Positions 1-4,930 of a DNA stretch of 6,241 bases are shown piece by piece. Location of the stretch: positions 1 through 6,241 of the forward strand of contig JAEXBW010000068.1 of the NCBI GenBank assembly GCA_023393825.1, given 5' to 3'. The notes beneath the pieces are model-generated. The model saw only the letters and a list, made by a program, of their open reading frames with translations. It searched no databases and was not told the origin of the DNA. The stretch's first letter is position 1. Each line of letters begins with the position of its first letter. The position numbers were made by a program, and so were the translations under genes. Source of the DNA: Elusimicrobiota bacterium. GTDB lineage: Bacteria; Elusimicrobiota; Elusimicrobia; Elusimicrobiales; Elusimicrobiaceae.

Positions 1-789
1 GAGCGTAAATTGGAATATGATAAACGCCGCATTCGCCAAAAAATAGCCCGCCTTGAAACGCAAATAGAAGCCGTTAAAAAAGAACGCGCCGTACGCCGCG
101 CCAAACGCGGGGAAATCCCTTTACCGCAAATAGCCATTGCGGGCTATACCAACGCTGGCAAGAGCACCCTGCTTAACGCTTTGACCAAGGAAGAAAGCAC
201 TTATGCCGACGATAAACTTTTTGCCACGCTAGACCCTACCACCCGCCGCGTGCGCCTGCCAAGCGGCATTACGGTTTTGTTTACAGATACGGTTGGCTTT
301 ATTCAAAAATTACCGCACAGCCTTGTAAGCGCATTCCGCGCCACTATGGAAGAAACTAAATTTGCCGATATTATTTTGCACCTTGCCGATGCATCCAGCG
401 AAGATATGCAAACGCATAGCGAAACGGTGCATAGCGTAATTAACGGTTTAAACGCGCAAAACGCGCCGCTGCTTGACGTTTTTAATAAATCCGACGCCCT
501 GCCCCAGCCAAAGCTAAACGCGCTTAAAAACAGGTTTAAAGACGGTATTTTTATTTCCGCCGCTACGGGCGACGGCATAAAAGATTTGCTTCTTAAGATA
601 GAGGAAACTATAGCGCACAAGTGGCGTATCCATAGCGTCAATTTGCCTGCGGCAAAAGTTAAGCTGCTGCCATTTATTTACGCGCGTACTTTGGTTTGCT
701 CGCGCAAAGATACCGCGCGCGGCATTACATTAAAAATTATGGCCACGCACGGTAATTACAAAGCTGTTTTAAGTAAGTTGGAAGATTAG
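1..789 (+). CDS. hflX: GTPase HflX, C-terminal part (5' end outside window)
   Basis: HflX is a GTPase of the Obg-HflX group. It binds the large ribosomal subunit and, in studied bacteria, splits stalled or stress-damaged 70S ribosomes in the cytoplasm. The frame is open from base 1, and the first visible residues (ERKLEYDKRRIRQK) belong to the charged helical linker before the G domain. The N-terminal HflX domain therefore lies upstream, and the TTG at 10 is not the true start. G-domain motifs are complete: G1 GYTNAGKS (142-165), G3 DTVGF (286-300), G4 NKSD (484-495) and G5 SAATGDG (556-576). About 262 residues are visible, against roughly 370-430 in whole family members. The stop TAG is at 787-789. 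The next gene converges on it with a single base between, and I see no terminator hairpin at this end. The family call is secure. Confidence 0.95.
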   Translation, partial: ERKLEYDKRRIRQKIARLETQIEAVKKERAVRRAKRGEIPLPQIAIAGYTNAGKSTLLNALTKEESTYADDKLFATLDPTTRRVRLPSGITVLFTDTVGFIQKLPHSLVSAFRATMEETKFADIILHLADASSEDMQTHSETVHSVINGLNAQNAPLLDVFNKSDALPQPKLNALKNRFKDGIFISAATGDGIKDLLLKIEETIAHKWRIHSVNLPAAKVKLLPFIYARTLVCSRKDTARGITLKIMATHGNYKAVLSKLED

Positions 790-790
790 T

Positions 791-1747
791 TTACTGCCCT
801 ATGTTTTCTATACTCTGCGTAAGATTTTTGTAGTCCTGCGGCACTACCGCCAGATATCTTTTATCCGCTATTTTATATTCAAACCCGCCGATAAGACTTT
901 TGATAAAGTCCAAGGCATAATCGTCAAACGCGGCAAAGAAAGCAACGGGAGTTACCACCGCTTCGCCCGTAACGCTGTTTCTTTTTGTAAGGTCGCCTAT
1001 GGCGGAAACTATGCCCACCAATTCGCCCGTATTCGTCATCACGCCCGAGCCTGAAATACCTTTAATAATGCCGAAGTTTTCCGTAAATATATAGTGCAAT
1101 TTGGGGGAATAAAACACGGGTTTCACCGTTTGCAGTACATCTGTTTTACCGTCCCAAATTGAGGCGACGGAAAGCTGCCTTTTAATCATAACGTTTTCTT
1201 TAGAATTTATCGCCAGTACGACGGGGATATTTGTTCCGTTTTCCGCCCTGTAATAAGTGTTATAGTCGGGTAATCTTTTTAAAAATACGCTTTCTGGCAA
1301 GACCATACGGCGGGAAGGGTCTTTGTATACAAATTTAGAATCGTAAGAGGGAAAGTAGAGCAGGGCCAAATCGTAAGCGGCATTTTTGCCCGCCACATTT
1401 GATTTTGGGTTTTTAAATACTTTCGGGTTTGACGGCGTGTGCGTGGTGGTTAAGCCCATTTCGTAAGTTGGCTTTACTATAAGCCTTACCTGCATACTGC
1501 AAGCAACATCGCAAACCGGTTCAACGCAGTGCGCCGCTGTTATAAACCAGTCTTTTGCCAGCCTTACCGCCTGACATTTTGATATTGTGTTAAGCCCGTG
1601 TTGGTTTAAATTAACTTCGTAAGTATTATTAAAATCGGATGAACTTTTGTAGCTTTCTTCATTTGTAATCGTTATATAGCTTACGCCCTGCGCCATAAGC
1701 GCGCAGACGGAAAAGAGGAAGAGGGAAGAGAGAAAAAGCTTTTTCAT
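791..1747 (-). CDS. Secreted trypsin-like serine protease (paralogue B)
   Basis: This is a 318-residue S1-fold (chymotrypsin-like) endopeptidase, predicted to be exported. Residues 1-19 form a signal peptide (MKK, hydrophobic core, ALMA followed by Q). The triad is visible: His73 in ITAAHC, Asp126 in YDLALL and Ser232 in GISGSGV. The residue before the catalytic Ser is Ile, where the family usually has Asp or Asn. Cys59 and Cys74 match the trypsin Cys42-Cys58 disulfide, and Cys79/Cys83 form an extra close pair just after the active-site His. It is the second gene of a pair, 8 bp after its paralogue; long blocks of the two proteins align without gaps. No Shine-Dalgarno is seen (AAAATATATT precedes ATG). 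No terminator is visible after the stop, which lies one base from the convergent hflX. Substrate specificity cannot be read from the sequence. The protease fold is well supported, activity less so. Confidence 0.85.
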   Translation of the reverse strand: MKKLFLSSLFLFSVCALMAQGVSYITITNEESYKSSSDFNNTYEVNLNQHGLNTISKCQAVRLAKDWFITAAHCVEPVCDVACSMQVRLIVKPTYEMGLTTTHTPSNPKVFKNPKSNVAGKNAAYDLALLYFPSYDSKFVYKDPSRRMVLPESVFLKRLPDYNTYYRAENGTNIPVVLAINSKENVMIKRQLSVASIWDGKTDVLQTVKPVFYSPKLHYIFTENFGIIKGISGSGVMTNTGELVGIVSAIGDLTKRNSVTGEAVVTPVAFFAAFDDYALDFIKSLIGGFEYKIADKRYLAVVPQDYKNLTQSIENIGQ

Positions 1748-1755
1748 AATATATT

Positions 1756-2697
1756 TTAACTCACTATTTCGTCTATGGAATTGGCCATAGTTTTGTATTC
1801 TTCAGGCACAAGTTTTAATGTGTCTTCGCCTGATATATCATAGTTTACATTGCCCATATTACGCTTCAAAAAGTTTAAAACATATTCATCAAACGTGGAC
1901 ATAAAGGAAAAATTATATTCCTTCCGCTCGCTGTTATTGCCCGTGGTGCAGCTTCTTACCACTTCCGCGGTGGAGGAAACTATGCCCACAAGTTCGCCTT
2001 TATTCGTCATCACGCCCGAGCCTGATATGCCCTGCCTTATACCAAAGTTATTTGTATATATATAATGCTGTTTGGGGGAGTAAAAAACAAGGCCTGAGGA
2101 AGCCAAAACGCTTTTGCCGCCGTCCCAAATTGATGCTACCGCAAGCTGCCTGTTAAGCAGTTTTGGTGTTTCCGCCTTAAGCACCAGCACGGGGGGAAAG
2201 TTGGTGCCGTCAACAGCTTCGGAAACTTCACGCGAGGAGAAACGGGCCTTATCTTCAAAAATATTTTTGGGCAAAAGCATTTGTTCCGCCCTGTCTTTAT
2301 ATAAGTATTTTGATTGTTCGGGCTTAAAGTTTATAAGGGCAATATCGTAACCCGCTTCGTTTTTGTTAAGCGTGGTGCGCTCGTGTATGAATACCGCGGG
2401 GCGGGTGGGGGTGTGGTCTACCGATATATCCATTTCGTACCTGTCTTTTATAATCAGGCGGGCGTCTATGGAGCAGGCACTGTCGCAAATGGGTTTAACG
2501 CAATGCGCGGCCGTTATAAACCAAGTCTTGTTAAGACGGACGGCTTGGCATTTTGCCATAGAGGTTTCGCCCTCTTTGTGTACATTTATTTCAAAGGTAT
2601 TATTAAAGTCGTCCGCGCTTTTGTAGCTTTGCGCGTTTAACGCCAGCGCGGATAAAAATAAAAAGGAAATGGTTGTTAATATTTTTGTTGTTCTCAT
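1756..2697 (-). CDS. Secreted trypsin-like serine protease (paralogue A)
   Basis: This is a 313-residue S1-family serine endopeptidase and the first gene of the protease pair. The signal peptide is residues 1-22 (basic start, hydrophobic stretch, ALNA followed by Q). The triad is His65 (ITAAHC), Asp118 (GYDIAL) and Ser225 (GISGSGV), with the same 53-residue His-Asp spacing as its paralogue. It shares the unusual Ile before the catalytic Ser and the four-cysteine pattern (Cys50, Cys66, Cys71, Cys75), and adds a lone Cys250. The blocks KCQAVRL, VASIWDG, HYIYTNNFGI and GELVGIV are shared nearly intact with paralogue B, so this is a tandem duplication. The ATG at 2697 is the only start that includes the whole signal peptide. 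No Shine-Dalgarno is evident upstream. A -10-like element ends only 6 nt before the ATG, so the transcript may be leaderless or nearly so. Target proteins are unknown. Confidence 0.86.
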   Translation of the reverse strand: MRTTKILTTISFLFLSALALNAQSYKSADDFNNTFEINVHKEGETSMAKCQAVRLNKTWFITAAHCVKPICDSACSIDARLIIKDRYEMDISVDHTPTRPAVFIHERTTLNKNEAGYDIALINFKPEQSKYLYKDRAEQMLLPKNIFEDKARFSSREVSEAVDGTNFPPVLVLKAETPKLLNRQLAVASIWDGGKSVLASSGLVFYSPKQHYIYTNNFGIRQGISGSGVMTNKGELVGIVSSTAEVVRSCTTGNNSERKEYNFSFMSTFDEYVLNFLKRNMGNVNYDISGEDTLKLVPEEYKTMANSIDEIVS

Positions 2698-2703
2698 AGA
2701 AAT

Positions 2704-2733
2704 ATATTAACAAATTGTTTGAGGATATTTGAA
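2704..2733 (-). promoter_or_regulatory. Candidate promoter of the protease pair
   Basis: On the minus strand there is a TTCAAA (2733-2728), then an 18-nt spacer, then TAATAT (2709-2704), which matches the -10 consensus at four of six positions. Only 6 nt separate it from the ATG of the first protease. If real, transcription would begin at or next to the start codon. AT-rich sequence makes chance matches common, so this is only a candidate. Confidence 0.22.
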
Positions 2734-2786
2734 GTGTTTATTTGAGGTTTTTTATAGACGGTATTATTTTCTTGGCCCCTATAAAT

Positions 2787-2811
2787 GGAAAAAACCGCTA
2801 AATAGCGGTTT
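2787..2811 (-). terminator. Rho-independent terminator, distal copy
   Basis: An 8-bp stem (2792-2799 with 2804-2811, AAACCGCT/AGCGGTTT) has a 4-nt AAAT loop. On the minus strand it runs directly into a six-T tract. It stops transcription coming from the tRNA side before the protease promoter. It lies 7 nt beyond a 19-nt copy of the tRNA-Pro(CGG) 3' end, and resembles the hairpin at 2990-3007 in sequence and placement. On the + strand the following tract is only TTTCAATTTT, so minus-strand use is favoured. Confidence 0.7.
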
Positions 2812-2818
2812 CAATTTT

Positions 2819-2837
2819 AAATAAATCGGGGCGGCGG
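2819..2837 (-). repeat. Direct repeat of the tRNA-Pro(CGG) 3' end (copy 2)
   Basis: The 19 nt read CCGCCGCCCCGATTTATTT on the minus strand, exactly as at 3017-3035. Twelve nt match the tRNA 3' end (T-stem, acceptor and discriminator A) and seven match its downstream flank. No tRNA body adjoins this copy. The arrangement resembles an attachment-site remnant left by integration at a tRNA 3' end, or a duplication of tRNA tail plus terminator. Part of the match is low-complexity C/G. Confidence 0.6.
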
Positions 2838-2975
2838 TCTTTCCCTTCGGTAATTTTCCTGACGGTAAATTCCTACGGGCCGGGGCTCGTGATGCTCGCC
2901 TTGCTGCGCAAACTCGCATAACACTCCGCCCTTCAAATCCCGTCGCAAATAAAGCAGTTTATTTGCTCCGCCCCG
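2827..2975 (-). other. GC-rich structured segment, possible ncRNA or dispersed repeat
   Basis: No convincing gene lies here, but the segment is rich in secondary structure. An 8-bp GC stem (2827-2834 with 2968-2975) closes the whole region. Inside is a perfect 9-bp hairpin (2945-2953/2958-2966, GCAAATAAA with loop GCAG). There is also an interrupted long hairpin (2883-2931) made of stems GGGC/GCCC, GTG/CAC, ATGC/GCAT and TTGC/GCAA. An imperfect tandem repeat lies near 2848-2877 (CGGTAATTTTCC, CGGTAAATTCC). The terminator at 2787-2811 follows on the minus strand. It may be a small RNA, a palindromic genome repeat or a remnant of inserted DNA. I do not recognise the family. Confidence 0.35.
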
Positions 2976-2981
2976 CCATAA

Positions 2982-3007
2982 AAAAGTAAAACCGCCTTTC
3001 GGCGGTT
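2982..3007 (-). terminator. Rho-independent terminator after the tRNA-Pro genes
   Basis: A 7-bp stem (2990-2996 with 3001-3007, AACCGCC/GGCGGTT) has a four-base GAAA loop on the minus strand. It is followed by TTACTTTTTT. It lies 16 nt after the 3' base of tRNA-Pro(CGG) and probably ends the transcript carrying the two tRNAs, and possibly read-through from the merR operon. Confidence 0.7.
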
Positions 3008-3016
3008 GCATTCATC

Positions 3017-3035
3017 AAATAAATCGGGGCGGCGG
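3017..3035 (-). repeat. Direct repeat overlapping the tRNA-Pro(CGG) 3' end (copy 1)
   Basis: This is the tRNA-proximal copy of the exact 19-nt repeat also found at 2819-2837; the copies start 198 bp apart. Each copy is followed on the minus strand, after 9 nt here and 7 nt at the other copy, by a terminator hairpin whose stem begins with the same A/C/G core. Tail and terminator therefore appear duplicated as one module. Confidence 0.6.
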
Positions 3036-3096
3036 GATTTGAACCCACGGCCTCACGGTCCCGAACCGTGCGCGCTACCAGCTGCGCTACGCCCCG
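3024..3096 (-). tRNA. tRNA-Pro, anticodon CGG
   Basis: The 73-nt cloverleaf is complete. The acceptor is CGGGGCG/CGCCCCG, the D-arm GCGC/GCGC, and the anticodon stem CACGG/CCGTG encloses loop TTCGGGA, giving anticodon CGG (3063-3061) for CCG codons. The T-stem is GTGGG/CCCGC with one G-T pair and a standard TTCAAAT loop. The first base is C and the discriminator is A, both typical of bacterial tRNA-Pro. No CCA is encoded (TTTATTT follows), so CCA-adding enzyme is needed. The gene lies 39 bp downstream of tRNA-Pro(GGG) on the same strand. Its 3' end is duplicated at 2819-2837. Confidence 0.95.
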
Positions 3097-3110
3097 TTGT
3101 GCGGACACCT

Positions 3111-3253
3111 GTAAAAACAATTTACCATAAAAAAATGGTCGGGGAGCCGGGAATCGGACCCGGGACCTCTCGCACCCCAAGCGAGCGCTATACCACTAAG
3201 CCACTCCCCGAAAATATTTGCGTTTACCGCAACTACTTTAAAATTGTTTTTAC
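3111..3253 (-). repeat. 13-bp inverted repeat bracketing tRNA-Pro(GGG)
   Basis: GTAAAAACAATTT at 3111-3123 on the + strand is the exact reverse complement of 3241-3253. In a minus-strand precursor the arms would form a 13-bp helix enclosing a 30-nt leader, the tRNA and a 12-nt trailer. The leader carries a 5-bp hairpin (3218-3222/3228-3232, TTGCG/CGCAA). The trailer pairs ACCAT (3139-3135), which contains the CCA, with ATGGT (3128-3124) across a six-T loop. This could be a processing stem like those flanking rRNAs; that function is inferred. Confidence 0.6.
3136..3210 (-). tRNA. tRNA-Pro, anticodon GGG, CCA encoded
   Basis: The 75 nt include an encoded CCA (3138-3136). The acceptor is CGGGGAG/CTCCCCG with discriminator A. 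The anticodon stem CTCGC/GCGAG encloses loop TTGGGGT, giving anticodon GGG for CCC and CCU codons. The D-arm is short (GCT/AGC) but keeps the GG pair of the D-loop. The T-stem is CCGGG/CCCGG. The T-loop reads TCCGATT, so position 55 is C where almost all elongator tRNAs have T (pseudouridine). This is the first of two tandem proline tRNAs, 88 bp after the merR-like gene. It is bracketed by a 13-bp inverted repeat (3111-3123, 3241-3253), and its ACCA end can pair with the trailer. Confidence 0.93.
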
Positions 3254-3298
3254 GTCGTAGGTCCAAATACTTCTCTTACATCTCACCCTTATATTTTA

Positions 3299-3652
3299 TC
3301 ATTCTTTTATGATTTGTGAAAGGGTTTCTTTAATTTCTTTTAAAAATTTTACGTCTCTCGCCGTATAAAACGGGTCTTTTGTTTTAGGTTTCGCACCGAC
3401 AGACATAAAACGGCTAAGTTGTTTTTTTGCGCCTTCAAGCGTCATTTTATGTTTGTAAATTAAATCTTTTATTTTAAGTATTGTGTCAACGTCTGCACGT
3501 GTGTAGCGGCGGTGCTTGCTTTCTTTGCGTATGGGCTTGATGAGGGCAAAGGCCTTTTCCCAGTATCTTATTGTATATTCGGGTACTCCCGAAATTTTGG
3601 ATACTTCGCCTATGGTAAAATAATCTTTATTTTGCAAATCATCAAGGTTCAT
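3299..3652 (-). CDS. Small MerR-like helix-turn-helix regulator
   Basis: A 117-residue DNA-binding protein. Residues 11-32 carry the MerR-type helix-turn-helix (FTIGEVSKISGVPEYTIRYWE), followed by the wing (HRRYTRADV, 47-55) and helices reaching about residue 83. The remaining tail (84-117) is short and charged, probably helical. There is no effector-binding domain and not a single cysteine, so this is not a metal or redox sensor of the classical MerR kind. What it regulates cannot be told from the sequence. It starts 4 bp after the stop of the HU/IHF gene and is clearly in its operon. Only a weak AGAATAA precedes the ATG. Short MerR-like genes directly after ihfA and before tRNA-Pro are, as I recall, a recurring arrangement in gamma-proteobacteria such as Pseudomonas. 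The domain call is firm. Confidence 0.88.
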   Translation of the reverse strand: MNLDDLQNKDYFTIGEVSKISGVPEYTIRYWEKAFALIKPIRKESKHRRYTRADVDTILKIKDLIYKHKMTLEGAKKQLSRFMSVGAKPKTKDPFYTARDVKFLKEIKETLSQIIKE

Positions 3653-3656
3653 TTAT

Positions 3657-3917
3657 TTATTCTAATATATTTTTTGACGGTTTAAATCTGATACGCGTTT
3701 TGGACGGCACGGGGATTTCCTTTCCCGTTTTAGGATTTTTAAGGCTTATCGGTTTGCTGTCCTTCGTTTTAAATGTGCCGAAATTTGAAAGTACAACCTT
3801 ATCACCTTTCTGGAGGGCGGCCTTCATAATATCTATTGTTGTTTCCACGGCGATTTTGGCCTGTTTTTTGTCAAAGAGATGCTTTGACAGTTCTTGTATA
3901 ATATCTTCTTTATTCAT
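3657..3917 (-). CDS. HU/IHF-family nucleoid DNA-binding protein
   Basis: An 86-residue, basic, small DNA-bending protein that acts as a dimer on the nucleoid. The N-terminal two helices (MNKEDIIQELSKHL onward) are the dimerisation part. GDKVVLSNFGTF (38-49) is the family core strand region. NPKTGKEIPVP (61-71) is the tip of the DNA-grasping arm, with Pro62 at the intercalating position, and RIRFKPSKNI closes the fold. The arm sequence is IHF-alpha-like, but the protein is shorter than most IHF-alpha, so HU versus IHF is left open. It has the best ribosome binding site in the window, AGAAGG 4 nt before ATG (3927-3922), consistent with an abundant protein. It starts 17 bp after gpsA and ends 4 bp before the merR-like gene. 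Confidence 0.93.
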   Translation of the reverse strand: MNKEDIIQELSKHLFDKKQAKIAVETTIDIMKAALQKGDKVVLSNFGTFKTKDSKPISLKNPKTGKEIPVPSKTRIRFKPSKNILE

Positions 3918-3921
3918 AAAA

Positions 3922-3927
3922 CCTTCT
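3922..3927 (-). promoter_or_regulatory. Ribosome binding site of the HU/IHF gene
   Basis: AGAAGG lies 4 nt before the ATG, in the 17-bp gap after gpsA. It is the only clear Shine-Dalgarno among the protein genes here and fixes the start codon. Confidence 0.6.
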
Positions 3928-3934
3928 TAATTGT

Positions 3935-4930
3935 TTAATTGGATTTAAAGCCTAAGGCTTCTATAAGTACGCCGGGGTTGTCGCCGCAGATTACTATGCG
4001 CCAAATAGCGGTTATAACGGGGCAGTTAAGGTTGTTTTTTTGTATCAAATCGTAAACGCTCTGTACGGAGTTTGCGCCTTCCGCAATGGTACCTACCTGT
4101 TTTTTTGCCTCTTCAAGGGTAAGGCCTTCGCCCAGTTTTTCGCCCAAACGTCTGTTGCGCGATATGGCGGACATACCCGTAAGTATAGCATCGCCCAAGC
4201 CGCAAAGGCCGTAGACGGCTTCCGTCGTGCAGCCTTGGCTGAGCATTATGGAGTTCATCTCCTGCATAGCTTTGGTAAGCAGCGCGGCTTTGGTGTTTGC
4301 GCCGTCGCCGATGCCGTCAAGTATTCCGCAGCCTATGGCTACTACGTTCTTTATCGCGCCGCCGTATTCCGCGCCGCGTCTGTCAAAAGAGGTTTCCAAA
4401 ACTATGGGGGGATTGCTTAAAAGTTTTTTAAGTTCGCCAAGCATAAGGCCGTTATGGCCAGCCACAATTATTTTTGTGGGTATGCCTTTTGCCACTTCCA
4501 AAGCAAAGCTGGGGCCGCTGAAAGCAAATACATTGCCTTCAAGGTGCGGCAGTTCTTCTTCTATAATTTCGCACATTGTTTTAAAGGTTTTATCTTCCAA
4601 ACCTTTAGATGCGCAAACTACGGGTATAACCCTGCCGTTAAGCATTGGTTTTATCTGCCTGCAAAAGCCGCGAATGGCTTTTGAAGAGATAACAAAAATA
4701 AGCATCTCGGCGTCTTGCACGGCGGCAAGAGTGTCGCCCGTAAGGGATATATTGGGGTGGAAAGTAAAATTAGGGATATTAGGGTGTCCGCCTTTGCACG
4801 CGTCTATATTTGCAAGCAGCTCTTTGGAGTATTCCCAAACGCATACCTTAAAGCCGTTGTTTGCGCAATGTTGCGCGATAACGCTGCCCCAAACACCTGC
4901 ACCGAGAACAGTTATTTTATTTAGTTTCAT
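3935..4930 (-). CDS. gpsA: Glycerol-3-phosphate dehydrogenase [NAD(P)+]
   Basis: This cytoplasmic enzyme reduces dihydroxyacetone phosphate to sn-glycerol-3-phosphate, the backbone for phospholipids. With the ATG at 4930 it has 331 residues, the usual family length, and begins MKLNKITVLGAGVWGS, placing the Rossmann GxGxxG at residues 10-15. Other signatures are ASKG (Lys109), SGPSFA (138-143), GAIKN with the catalytic Lys194, GDGANTKAAL (208-217) and SRNRRLG (257-263). An in-frame extension to 4951 would start with TTG and add seven residues not typical of the family, so I reject it. The gene overlaps the end of plsY by 14 bp, which implies translational coupling. Its product is the direct substrate of PlsY. 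No strong ribosome binding site is seen; a run of A precedes the ATG. Confidence 0.96.
   Translation of the reverse strand: MKLNKITVLGAGVWGSVIAQHCANNGFKVCVWEYSKELLANIDACKGGHPNIPNFTFHPNISLTGDTLAAVQDAEMLIFVISSKAIRGFCRQIKPMLNGRVIPVVCASKGLEDKTFKTMCEIIEEELPHLEGNVFAFSGPSFALEVAKGIPTKIIVAGHNGLMLGELKKLLSNPPIVLETSFDRRGAEYGGAIKNVVAIGCGILDGIGDGANTKAALLTKAMQEMNSIMLSQGCTTEAVYGLCGLGDAILTGMSAISRNRRLGEKLGEGLTLEEAKKQVGTIAEGANSVQSVYDLIQKNNLNCPVITAIWRIVICGDNPGVLIEALGFKSN

Noticed and set aside
1030..2025. 25-nt exact direct repeat (1030-1054 and 2001-2025).
   Set aside because: It encodes the shared SGSGVMTN active-site region of the two paralogous proteases, so it reflects gene duplication rather than a separate element.
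2817..3011. 64-residue minus-strand open frame over the structured segment.
   Set aside because: It has no recognisable domain, and it spans the hairpins and ends inside the repeated tRNA tail. Better explained as non-coding.
3218..3232. Hairpin TTGCG/CGCAA as a terminator of the merR operon.
   Set aside because: The stem is only 5 bp and the tail (ATATTTT) is short, so it is weak as a terminator. Better viewed as part of the tRNA leader.
2959..3260. Open frames on both strands across the tRNA genes (for example one containing GRRDLNPRPHGPEP).
   Set aside because: They are translations of tRNA sequence. Such peptides are well-known false genes, and both tRNA cloverleaves are complete.
3211..3298. 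Possible tRNA promoter between the merR-like gene and tRNA-Pro(GGG).
   Set aside because: No -35/-10 pair with good spacing stands out (TTGGAC has no well-placed partner). Co-transcription with the upstream operon is equally likely.
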